Positions 53,946 through 64,000 of a stretch of 64,000 bases of DNA are shown piece after piece. Where the stretch lies: NCBI GenBank assembly GCA_032622095.1, contig CP136064.1, positions 188,033,794 through 188,097,793 on the forward strand, read 5' to 3'. The notes beneath the pieces are model-generated. The model did not search any database. It was not told where the DNA came from and saw only the letters and a program-made list of their open reading frames with translations. Each line of letters opens with the position of its first letter. The stretch's first letter is position 1. The stretch is from Siphonodentalium dalli. Lineage: Eukaryota > Mollusca > Scaphopoda > Gadilida > Siphonodentaliidae. The position numbers and the translations under genes are program-made.

Positions 53946-55191
53946 TATAATTTTCTGTATGAGGATACCTTCATGGTGTAATCGACTCCACCTACAGTTT
54001 TGATCGTAGATATTTGAAACTTCAGAGTATTGTTACCCACATATTGGAGATGTACAACATGTATATAGATGACAGAATTTTTTTTTTTTAACGGAGTTAT
54101 TAACCCTTTTCAACTTAATTTCTTTAACAAAGCGGCATCGACTTGTCACGTTGTCGGCGGACACTGTGGTCGGCTGACCTTTTATTTAGTTTAGTTTCTA
54201 TATTTACCAAATTGGCAGATGACACATTGCATAATCAAGGTTCACATTGGGTGTACATCACAATATTCACCATTTGGGACCTTAAATCTTTGTTTAGGTC
54301 TTCCGTAGCAGTTGAGGTCATGCATAATAAGGTCCCCAAAGGGTGAATTTGGTGATGCTAAGCCGCTTTGCTGGGTAGTGTCACTAAAATCACCCTCTGG
54401 GGACCTCATTCTGCAAATGACAGACACACTAAACTCAGGCTTGTGAACCTTTGCGTATACGAAATTTTAGAGTTTGGATATCAAAACATTTCCAACCATA
54501 CGCTCATGTATATGTAGCGCTAAAAACAGATGATGTGATACATGCAATACTCTGTCTGTTATGACTTATTCTTAGAAGCCTTTAGAAAATGGTTGAGTTA
54601 GGAAATCTAAATAGCCTTTTCACCTACTCATTTAAGAATCAGCTATCTGTGGTCTCAGTCGTATCATGACTCGTATGTAATGAACTGCAGTTACCGCCAA
54701 AGAATGATTATATGGATGTTATTGCAACTTTTATACATCAAGCTCTACGATACAACTATTAGGCCACATTAACTTAATTATATGTTTCTCAGGCACTTTT
54801 ATTTTCAAAACAAGGGGGGAGGCAGGTATTTATTTTTATTATTTTAGACAAAAATTTACCGGGAGGCAGGTTTTTATGTCTTAATTTTTATGGGGAAAAT
54901 TTAGCGGGAGGCAGGTTTTTATACTTGACATTTTACAACAAATTTTATATTGGGAGGTGCGCTACGAGATGCCTGTTCAAGATTCAAGATGATGCCAAAA
55001 TGTGACTCCCTTCATAGGTGGATGAAAAAATTGATATATAATATACAGTTATATACTACATGCAGTACATGTATGGCAAATTGATATAAATATATAAACA
55101 TGATTATTTAAGTGATATTTAAAATATTCAGTTCAGTAAATGTTATTAATATCAATTTGCCATGCATGTAGTAGAATTTGAAACTAGTTTT
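53946..55191. other. Repeat fragments, no gene
   Basis: Contains a GAGGTCCCCA MITE copy (about 54325-54412) and three spaced CGGGAGGCAGG(T) words (54859-54962) with T-rich linkers. No coding exon seen. Confidence 0.45.
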
Positions 55192-55740
55192 TAGCTCACT
55201 TAAGACGAAGTCTCCGGTGGAGCTATAGTCACCACTCCTCGTCCGTCGTCCGTCTGTCCGTCCGTCAAGAATCATCTTCTCCTCCAGAACCGTAAGATGG
55301 AACAGGTTCATATTTGGTGTGGATGTTCCCTAGGTGAATCTCATTCAGATTTTTTCAAATGAGGTCATCAGGTCAATTAGTTGAAAAAGCAGGGCCACAA
55401 CTCTAATCCTTCATAGTAATTCTTAGAACGACTTCTTTTCCAGAACTATAAGGCCTAATGGGTTCATATTTGGTGTGGATGTTCCCTAGGTGAATCCCAT
55501 TCAGATTTGTTCAAATGAGGTCACCAGGTTGATTAGTTGAGAAACCAGGGCCATAACTCATAGTAATTCTTACAATGACTTCTTCTCAGGGAATATTGTG
55601 CTGATTAATCTTGTATTTGGTACGGAGGGATCTTGGTTGACTGGGGTTCAGATGGGGTCACTGGGTCAAATAGGGGCAGAGCCAGGGACATAACTTTAAA
55701 AACTAAAAAATTCATTTTTGCATTTTGACTTTTATTTTTT
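55192..55740 (+). mobile_element. Copy of the AGCTCACCTGGGACGAAG-type element
   Basis: Hairpin TAGCTCACTTAAGACGAAGT...CCGGTGGAGCT, then CGTCCGTCTGTCCGTCCGTC and units with TTCATATTTGGTGTGGATGT and CCCTAGGTGAATCTCATTCAG. Related to 42455-44454. The 3' end was not found. Confidence 0.55.
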
Positions 55741-57279
55741 TTTAGACACATCACAGCCTCATATTTCTTACGTAGATTTTTCTTAGCACGTTCTTCAACT
55801 GTATGGATTTTGGTATTGTTTATTTAACCCTTTCCACTCTTGTTTTTATATAGAATTCATCCAAGACAGGATTACTCAAACATTTTTCATCTGATCGACA
55901 CCAAATTTGGTATATGAATATTTGACAATTATATACAGATCAAGTTAAAATATGGGTTTGATCCGGTATATTTTAACAGAGTTATGGCCCTTTATAATTC
56001 ACACCTCTTTGCTATGCACTATGAATTTTTAAGAGAACACTGAAGCCTGTATTATTGAAAAAGCCAATTTATCACAGTGTGGACACCTGATACTCTGGCT
56101 GAAGACTGCTTGCTTCAGACCAGTTTACCATCTGTCATTACATGACATGACATTAGTTAAACACCTATTCTACAAGAATAAATAGGAATAGTCCATTGTT
56201 CATTTCTTCAAGCCTGGACATAGTGTGTCTTGACATGAGGTCCCCAGATGGTGAATTTAGTGTTGCTACCCCGTACAGCAGGCTAGCATCACCAAATACA
56301 CCCTGCTTAGGCCTCATCTTCTGGGACAAAAAACATTTTTTAAACATGTTATAAAATTTGAAAAAAGTGACACCATTATAACATCTGCAGAGTTATGAAA
56401 CTTTACTCTTTAATGAAATTATGGAAACATTCCACCCTCCCCCACCCACCCCTCCCACATGGCCCAGACCCCACCCTGCCATCAACCAACATCCCTTCCA
56501 AGCCATATCACCTCTCAATTTAATTAATACCTCTTCTCACCACAGAAGCATATATATCTGCAAAGACACAGGTCATTAATTTAGATTAGAATAATAGATG
56601 TCATCTGGCTAGTTTATGTAAACATATCTGTAGCAATTTAAAAACAAACTGGTGCTCCCAAGGTTAGGTGATGACTGACATTCAATGGTACTGTGAACGG
56701 CTTAGATTTCTTCAAGTCTGGAAATAGTGTGTCTGACATTTACAGAGTGAGGTCCCCAGATGGTGAATTTAGTGTTGCTACCCCATACAGCATGCTAGCA
56801 TCACCAAATACACCCTCCAGGGACCTAATTCTGCTTAGGCCTCATCTTCTGGGAAGTATCTTAAGTATCAAATTGACAGTTTGTTTGAGTCACTTTTTTC
56901 CACCTGTTCAGTTTCAATGTCCCCCTAATTTGCAGAAGATAAAAAATGCATAATTGAGGTGCTCAATGGGTGTGTATCACCAACTTCAACTGTAGGACTC
57001 CAATCTGTTCCTAGGTTTTATTGGCCATTGAGGCTTAATCAGATTGAGGATGAATCCGGTGATGCTAGCCTTCCTTACGGAATATTGTCATTAAATCCAC
57101 ATTTTGGGGACCTAATTCTGCAAATGTTAGACATACTAAATTCAGACTTGGCCATTTCATATTATTTTCTTAATCACCACTTATCCAGGTGAAATCATAC
57201 CACTAATTTTCAAAGAAAAATTGGGGGGTATATATTGGATTCAATTTGTCTTCTATCTGTCAGGCTTCCATCCCTCTGC
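55741..57279. other. Repeat fragments, no gene
   Basis: Includes three GAGGTCCCCAGA-type MITE copies (about 56235-56325, 56749-56830, 57030-57120) and a C-rich tract at 56430-56480. No coding exon or RNA recognised. Confidence 0.45.
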
Positions 57280-57287
57280 CTGTTGAG

Positions 57288-58458
57288 TAGTCCAAGTCTT
57301 CTTGTACTAAAACCAGCTAAGATATTGGGATGGCGATGCTGGTGTTTAGTCCAAGACCGCCCTATATGCTCGCTTATGACACGGCTTAAGCGTTAGTGAC
57401 CCGCTCAAATAAAACCACAATTATATGAAATAAAATATCACAATTGCGACAATAAACGGATATTTTCCGCAGAAGACATGCTATTTTATCTGAAACCCAC
57501 ATCAGTTGTGAATTTAAAACGGTAATTTAATGCGAAAAGAGACATTTACCTCAATGTTTACAATTTTTTTAAAGTATGCAAACTCGGTTGACCTCGCAAA
57601 CTGTGTTCGGCATTTTCCGTTGAAAATATTCCGTAGATTTTGGACAACAACGCAAATTACGATGAATTCTCCATTGTAATCGTAATTATGTGTGTCAATA
57701 AATAAAATAATAAATAGATTAATTAAACATTGGAGATATAAATGTAATACACTAAATAAATGAACCTTAAGTTTGAAAAGTCCCACTAAAACGGAAGAAC
57801 TATATTTCGAAACTGTGTGATTCGGTTCTCCGATTATTTTATCAACACAGATGTCAAAATGCACATCACACGCATGGCAAGTCAGACACAAGAGTTCTAA
57901 TTTGCTCCAATTTTGACAAGTTGCTTGCGATAATTGTCAACAAAACTACCGTTCTGATCCTCCATTATGTCATTAAGTTTTTAGTGCGGGAATTGTTCTG
58001 AAAGCACATAGAAAACTGGACTTTCGGGCGATCGGTTTTCGCCATTTTTGTTCGGAAAACCCGCGCTATATATATATAGAAACGGAAAGTAGAATTCCCA
58101 GAACAAACAGCGGATTATGCCGAACTTATTCGGACCACTTCGGCTTTCGGTTAAAACGTAAACAAACAGAGAAACAAATCGATGTTTGTGGCAATCAACC
58201 GGAATATTCTATGTGTAATTTAACATTAAAGTTAGATTATTATACACCATTATGACCATAAGATGTAAGCCTTTCCGATGTATATAGCATCATGTATTGA
58301 TTTGCTAGGTAAATCGAGTAAAATACACCACAAATTCCCGCCACAGATCGTGGGCCTAACTCGTGTGATAGGATTGGTATACAAGCGGGCTTGGACTAAA
58401 CACCAGCATCGCCATCCCAATATCTTAGCTGGTTTTATTACAAGAAGACTTGGACTAC
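57288..58458. mobile_element. TAGTCCAAGTCTTCTTGT TIR element with 7-8 bp target duplication
   Basis: Inverted ends of about 70 bp begin TAGTCCAAGTCTTCTTGTA and share TTGGGATGGCGATGCTGGTG. CTGTTGAG is found at 57280-57287 and 58459-58466. The host sequence on both sides joins into a hairpin-headed repeat (CTATCTGTCAGG...ATCCATCTATCAACAATTG). The length of the duplication fits the hAT group. The interior has no transposase. Confidence 0.75.
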
Positions 58459-58466
58459 CTGTTGAG

Positions 58467-59560
58467 ATGTCTATCCATCCATCTATCAACAATTGTTTTC
58501 TTCTCCATATTAAAGACGGAATGTGTTTATATAGTTCAGTGTGCATGTTCCCTAGGTGTCTCACAATCAGATTTGTTCAATTAAGTTCATCACATCAAAT
58601 ACATGTAGGTGCGAAGCCAGGGCCATAACTCTTTCCCTCCATAGTAATTCTTAAAAAAATTTTTCTCAAGAACCATTGGGCCTATATAGCTTATATTTGG
58701 TATGGAGGGGCCTTGGGTGACGGGGTTCAGATTTGTTCAAATGGGGTCATTTTTAGGAAATGAGGTCCCCAGAGGGTGAATTCGGTGATGTTAGTCCACC
58801 TTGCGGAATACTGTCATTAAATTCACCTGCAAAGGTCAGACACACTAAATACAGACTCGGCTGTTCCAATATTAGTTTCCTAACCACCACTTATCCAGGT
58901 GAAATCATACCCGGATTTTTCAAATAAAAATTGGGGGGTTTTATTGATATTACTAGATGAATGGATCTCATAGATGAGGATTCACATTTGTTCTAATAGG
59001 GGCAGAGACAAGAGATTTAACTCTCCTCTGTGCTGTTTGGTACTGGTATAATAATATTGATTTCTAGACAGCCTGGGTGGGGGCAATGTTTGAGGCAATG
59101 GGGAGGGAGTGTAGAGGGGTGGAGAGTGGAGATTTGACCCCCTACTTTGATCAAAAGTTAAACAGTTAAAAATTTCATGCCTGATACTACATTAGTTGTA
59201 GATTAGATGTTCACACCAAAAATAAGTTAGAATTGTTCTCGTAGTTTGGTTTGATTTTCTAACATGTATGTTTTTAAACCATCAGTCCATATGTTCCTAC
59301 TTCAGGTTAAACTGTTGGACCGAATTGGCCACAAATTTTAACTTTATGGGGGGTGTCAGGTTGGTAATTATCAAACGTTTGAGAGCTTGAAGTACTGGTA
59401 CCAGTCGTAAAATTCAACCTAAGAAGAATGTACAAAAGGATTTTTGTGAACTTAGTACCGGTACTGTGGTATGGTTGTCCTCTTTAAAAGGTAAGAGGTT
59501 GGAGATTTGTCAGTGATGTGCAATTTGAAATTTCAAGGTGAAGAGCCCTGCTTATCTGAG
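58467..59560. other. Repeat remnants, no gene
   Basis: A partial copy of the 42455-type tandem units (to about 58755) and a GAGGTCCCCAGA MITE fragment (58758-58830), then unrecognised sequence. Confidence 0.45.
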
Positions 59561-59840
59561 AACATAGTGTGGTCGTGGGAGAGTTGAACCCGGAAGAAAT
59601 TGGATACAAGCTGATTTTGGTGTCATTCGACGCGGAAAAACACCAGGAACAACATATCCAAAATCCGCAAAAATCCGCTTATGGGAAAATTCAGGATCCA
59701 AGATGGCGTCCAATATGGCTGACACAATACGTAGATTTCCCATTAGTGCCCAATAACACATGAAACCTCGGTAATTATGGAAAATTACGCACCAAAACAT
59801 ATTCCACATTGAAAGTAGCACATGTCAGAACACGCATACT
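59561..59840. repeat. Dispersed repeat, diverged copy at about 61640-61850
   Basis: Shares, in order, TTGGTGTCATTCGACGC / TTGGTACATTTTGACGC, CAGTGCCCATTAG(C/T), an AACTCCGG-like block and ACCAAAAC...with 61640-61850. Both copies contain the AAGATGGC(G/T)TCC(A)A word. No gene. Confidence 0.5.
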
Positions 59841-59962
59841 GTTAAGCTTGTTGTCTTTGGGGGCAGATGGCTATCAATATGGCCGCTGAATTCGGGAAAA
59901 TTATAATTTTTAAGTGTATACAAATATTCTTCTAATAAAAATGTCTATTATTAGCATATGGC

Positions 59963-60050
59963 CAAAAAAAAAAACATGTCTGTTTCCGATAACATGGGGA
60001 AAATTTTCCAGGTAGGCAGGCAGGGTTTTTTTTTTTTTTTACACTTTTTT
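59963..60050. repeat. Solo copy of the TTTCCG(C/A)TAAC...GGTAGGCAGG repeat
   Basis: GGCCAAAAAAAAAAAC, TGTTTCCGATAAC and CCAGGTAGGCAGGCAGGG follow in the same order as at 52972 and, reversed, at 11228, with a poly-T run after it. Confidence 0.6.
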
Positions 60051-61639
60051 TTTTTTTCAACCGGCCATTTGAAAGTGATAAAATAGTGTAGTACACCCTT
60101 TTAACATGTATTATAAAATTGGCATGCTTTTATACATGCTAACTGGTAATATATTATGCAGCTTGCTGGACTATTATGTCATGTATTAGGTGTTAAAGAT
60201 ATTTTCTAGCTCTAGTATGTGCTCCAGTGTGAAAATTCAATGTATTAGACTATGGCCATGGGTTTAGAGTTATTCCTCTTACATACATGTAGTCCATGCA
60301 GATACCAGCCCACAATGCAACAGTAGCATCTGATACCTTTATTTACAAATTACATGTGACCAGAACAATGTTACTGACTGTTCTTGGATATGCAGGAATA
60401 AACATGTTTTGTTCCAATCTTCCCCTGAATATCTCTGGTGTAGATTGGGCCTGAGGTTACACATTTTATGCCATTCTATTCATCACTGCCGACGAAATTT
60501 TCCAGGTGTTGGTGTTGACAGAGATCGTTTTATGGAATAAATACTTGCCATTTCAATAAAACCTATTGTATTTTCATCCCCTCTTATTTCTCTTCATAGA
60601 TGATCATTATTTTTCAGTGACAACTTGTCCACATTACCAAAATCACTAACTTGTATTGTGGTTTCAAGTCACCTATTTCCGACTTATTTTGTTTCAATCC
60701 CGGAAAGTTTTAAATAGCAGAATTGATTACCTGCCAACTTTCAGTGTAATTAACAGCAAGTTATCAAATAATCCTTACATGCAGTACATGTATGCACATC
60801 AGATAATCAGAAATGTGTGTTTAATACTTGCATACAGTGCGAGTTGTTTCTATCAGTGGTACATTGTATCTGCTACTTGGTCGGAAAACATCAAAGAGAG
60901 TCTGTCGTAAATAGTTACAGAGTTTATTCACGTGACCCACTGATGCGTTTGGTTGGTGACACAGTGACCCAGTTGTTGTGTCATTCATAACAGACAGTTG
61001 TTTATTTAAAGTGGGTTAAAATCGGGTTTATGTGAATATTCAAGGATGCCAATGCATTTTAATCTTTGATGACGATTTCGTCATGTCAATGTTGATGGTG
61101 ATTTCGGCTTTTGATGACGCTAATTTCCAGGACTGATTACGTAATACGGACTGTCATTTTCCCGCCAAAAACGCACATGCTTTTCACTGTTTTGTCGCGA
61201 ACAGATGGTCTTTCAGGCAAGTTTTGCCCCAATTAGGCGAGGAAGTTAAGGGAGCTACCGGTATAATTAATACATTGTACTTTTTAAAATACACAGCAGT
61301 GTACACAGCCCACAAAAGACGGGGGGATTTCCGTAGTGACTTGTCAGGGTAGAGTTTGATTTAAGCCAGATATTCACTGCGTAGCATGGCCGACCAATAG
61401 TTGTCTTATTTATATCAAGAAAGCGCGATCGCGCACATGGCCTACACATCGTAACACATGCGTCAGGTGTGTATGCGATTGGTGGTTAGTTCTGCTGTTG
61501 GTATTGGGAAAACCATAGCCATTAACTCGGACAGAAAGGTTACTTTGGACTTCGTGAAAATTAAAAAAAAAATTGAGGCCGGCAAGAAAATCTCAGCCAG
61601 GCCGGGTACCGGAAACAGAGAGGTTTTTTTTTTTTGGCC
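60051..61639. other. No gene supported
   Basis: Short frames only; GC rises slightly near 61200-61620. I saw no RS-domain exon of the SRSF1-like gene here. Confidence 0.4.
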
Positions 61640-61858
61640 TATCCTACATTTCAATACAAGCAGTTTTGGTACATTTTGACGCAGAAAGGAACCGAGACCA
61701 ACATATAATTTTTTTTTTAAATAGCACAAGCAGTCAGAATACATGATGGCTTCCAAGCTGGCGGTCAAATGATGATATTTCGAGTCAGTGCCCATTAGCA
61801 CGCAAACTCCGGGTTATATGGAAACCATTTAACCAAAACGGAAGCTACATTGACTTAG

Positions 61859-64000
61859 TCAAGATACAGATGATACATAAATGTCCTTCTCGCGTTGTGC
61901 AATTGCTATCAATCGTGAGAATAGCACAGTCGGGTTGAATTGCATTCGATCATTCTCGACTCTGATCCCAGGATATAAATGGTCAAGAGATTTTATTTGA
62001 TCCTTCCGCTTGATCGAGGCATCTGTGATACTCATGCTGTTGAGCTTTTGGTGGATCTCGAAACCGACACGTTCAGAGTCAACACAGTTAACACCGTCAA
62101 CATCACTAGATGTTAACCCAGACGACAGGGAGCGTAGTTTACCTTCACTCAAATCAAAAGGTTCATGTTCGTCAAACCAACGTTGTATGATTATCAAATC
62201 ATAAGAGTCACGTTTGCTCCTACTTGCCCCGAACTCCGCGTGCTGTTCAGTGGTGGTATGTCTAAGTTTGGTTAATTCGGTCATGGCATCATGAATCTCG
62301 GCACACCTATGCATGCTATATATCCATTGCATTCGGACAGATTCGGTCATTCCCCTACCTCTTGTCAGACCTCCTCTGCTTTTGATAGAACGTATACGGA
62401 CTTGTTCTATTATGAGATCTGTTAATAATCCTGCCCATAATCTATTGCTTCTACGTACAGCATGAAACCTATTTTCGGCGAAACATTTGTACAGCCAAGG
62501 GTGTTGATTAGGTAGTTCCAACATTAGCTGTAGATAGAGTCGACAGCTCTTGGCATAGTTGGCGTGACCGGTTGCGGCAAATAGATTGAGCATTTACCCC
62601 ACAGTAGCGAGATGCCGACTCCAATTTCCTGTCCTCTCTGCTCTAATGAAATTCTTCAACGTTTGCACATATTCCAAATACTGAACCCACAGCTTTGCTG
62701 TCGGAGATTTCTCAATAAGCAACGATTTATACTTGTTCAAACATTCCTCGAGTTTCATCAATGGTTGAGACCCAGAAACAGCACTTGCAGGAATTACTCT
62801 ACTTTCAATAGATTTGTACAAATCACTTATTGCGTTCATCTCATCCTTCTCGATTCTAGGTATTGTTTTTTCTTCAGACTGATTTATAGCTACTGTGGCA
62901 TCAGGTGAAGCATCGAGCACCTTCTCAGTCTGCACTGTTCGGCCACCCCATGGGCTTGTCGGACTTGTACTTGTTTCTGTAGATGGCACAATGTCTGATA
63001 TCAGCTTATTTGTAAGAGTAGCATCAATTAAGAAATGTCCACGCATTGCATTTGATATTGCCTTCCCAGAAATCATATGTGTAACTGCGTTAGGGCCTTA
63101 TACATTCTCCAGAGCCTCTTCCAAACCCGAACCCTTCATTAGTGAACCAATACTGCCCATGAAACTCATAATGGTATGAAAGCCACCCAGTCTGCAGACT
63201 ATATTCATGGACTTGGTCATTATAATATTCGTGGCCTTTATCCACAATGGCTGATCAAATGTGATACATGGTGTCAGGATGTTTAGTTTGGTCGCTTGAC
63301 CCTGAACATAAAGGAGAGTTGAATATATACAATCCTCATCGGACGGATTCAAATCTATAATCGGCAAAAACAGAACATCAGACTTCGTTGGGCACTTCTG
63401 GTCATCAGTCGTAATATATTACATGAAGCCCGACCAATTTGTCCGAGGCTTTGTAGATTGGTTCACAAACCACCCTGAATGCCACAGTAGATCAGTGTTG
63501 AGCTCTGGGGGCAATGTGTGTGGAGTAATCAGTTGAAGCAAAGGTTTGTAAGACAACGATGAAAGGCCTTTACCGGGGGAATCAACATATTGGCATATCT
63601 GGACTCCTTTACCTCGAACTAGCTCATCAACCTTCGAGCGCTGGCACCTGTTAATGGTGTGTGGCCTGAGGCTAAGCTGTTTTTGATCTTTTGGAGTAGA
63701 GATTGCTATCATGCCCATACCATGGAATGTTCCCTGACCAGCTAAAGTTGCTATGTTATGGTCTACATTGTTGGCAACCCACTGTGTACATGTTCCGGGG
63801 AAATAGTCGGTTAGAATATCGTCAGAACGTTCGGTTTGGATGACAGACTGTTTGTATCTTTCTACTTCGTCATGTGTAATGGAGAAACCCAACCTAGATA
63901 ACTCATTCACCAACCATTTTGAACCGAACACGTGATCTATCTCCACACCCACACCAAAGAGCGTTGGTGTTATAACAGATCGAGGTCGAGCAGATTTAAT
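61859..64000 (-). pseudogene. Multi-copy uncharacterised metazoan gene family, 3' part, three in-frame stops
   Basis: One minus-strand frame runs from the window edge to TGA at 61859, 714 codons with no frameshift. It is interrupted by TAA at 63419-63421, 63098-63100 and 62594-62596. Segments in order: VEIDHVFGSKWLV, WVANNVDHNIATLAGQGTFH, PIIDLNPSDEDCIYSTLL, CRLGGFHTIMSFMGSIGS, NAVTHMISGKAISNAMRGHF, NLFAATGHANYAKSCRLYLQ, RRSNRLWAGLLTDLIIEQV and GGLTRGRGMTE. I recall this arrangement from repeated unnamed proteins in mollusc and cnidarian genomes; no function is known to me. The stops fit single changes (for example Gln CAA and Tyr TAT to TAA). The C-terminus stops early after LIAIAQREKD, where the family normally continues. 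The 5' part lies beyond the window. Likely a recently inactivated, possibly mobile-element-borne copy. Confidence 0.75.

Noticed and set aside
61859-64000. Reassigned TAA codon (alternative genetic code)
   Set aside because: TAA ends other genes normally here (for example the ATPase) and the three internal TAA fit different original residues, so nonsense changes explain them better.
50138-64000. RS-domain exon of the SRSF1-like gene
   Set aside because: I looked for Arg-Ser-rich frames and for a GE-x-IRVK start and found none, so no exon is claimed.
1-64000. tRNA, rRNA or snRNA genes
   Set aside because: No sequence with convincing A/B boxes or known RNA-gene cores was recognised by eye; a covariance-model scan would be needed to exclude them.

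Overview
This is a 64 kb piece of an animal nuclear genome. It is AT-rich, its genes have long introns, and most of it is mobile-element sequence. The host is most likely a mollusc, probably a bivalve. The reasons are the frequent TACATGTA-type words, the dispersed elements that open with a short hairpin, continue with runs of CCGTCCGTCCG and carry internal tandem repeats of about 155-170 bp (resembling the 'pearl'/rolling-circle derivatives known from bivalves), and the presence of Polinton, hAT, piggyBac and non-LTR elements together. The species call is inference only.

Host genes. Two SRSF1 (SF2/ASF)-like splicing-factor paralogs lie head to head. One is represented only by exon 1 on the minus strand (2279-2436) and reads out of the window to the left. 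The other runs on the plus strand with exons at 29473-29636, 48862-49172 and 49965-50137. Its first intron is 19.2 kb, and its RS-domain exon(s) were not found before the window ends. Both paralogs have the first intron at the same codon and phase. At the right edge (61859-64000, minus) is the 3' part of a multi-copy uncharacterised metazoan gene family. It is in one frame throughout but carries three in-frame TAA stops.

Mobile DNA, left to right. 470-1983: a decayed inverted-repeat element with a small MITE inside. 3252-4411: a TIR element with a 6-bp target duplication, carrying 19 copies or variants of a 16-bp perfect palindrome. 4718-6690: a roughly 1 kb tandem duplication disturbed by a foldback MITE. 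10485-10874: a piggyBac-type MITE with two identical 69-bp hairpins. 13118-15851: a broken CR1/L2-like LINE. 20304-28960: the centrepiece, a Polinton/Maverick-type element that is one complete mirror image. It has two arms of about 4.3 kb around a GC-rich centre at 24556 and is flanked by a perfect 6-bp duplication, GGCCTG. Each arm holds a packaging-ATPase gene fused to zinc fingers. The right copy is intact. The left copy has lost its Walker A segment and is frameshifted in a CAA repeat.

Intron 1 of the plus-strand SRSF1 gene (29637-48861) holds several nested TIR elements. One has arrays of an AACGCGGTCG motif. Another is a 4.9 kb inverted pair containing a hAT element with an 8-bp duplication and a BED-finger remnant. 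An insertion in one of its arms can be compared with an uninterrupted paralogous copy in the other arm. The region 50168-60050 is a patchwork of hairpin-headed, minisatellite-bearing elements and small MITEs.

The best candidate for something undescribed is the mirror-image Polinton. It looks like an aberrant palindromic genome, of the kind protein-primed replication could make, that was integrated as a unit.
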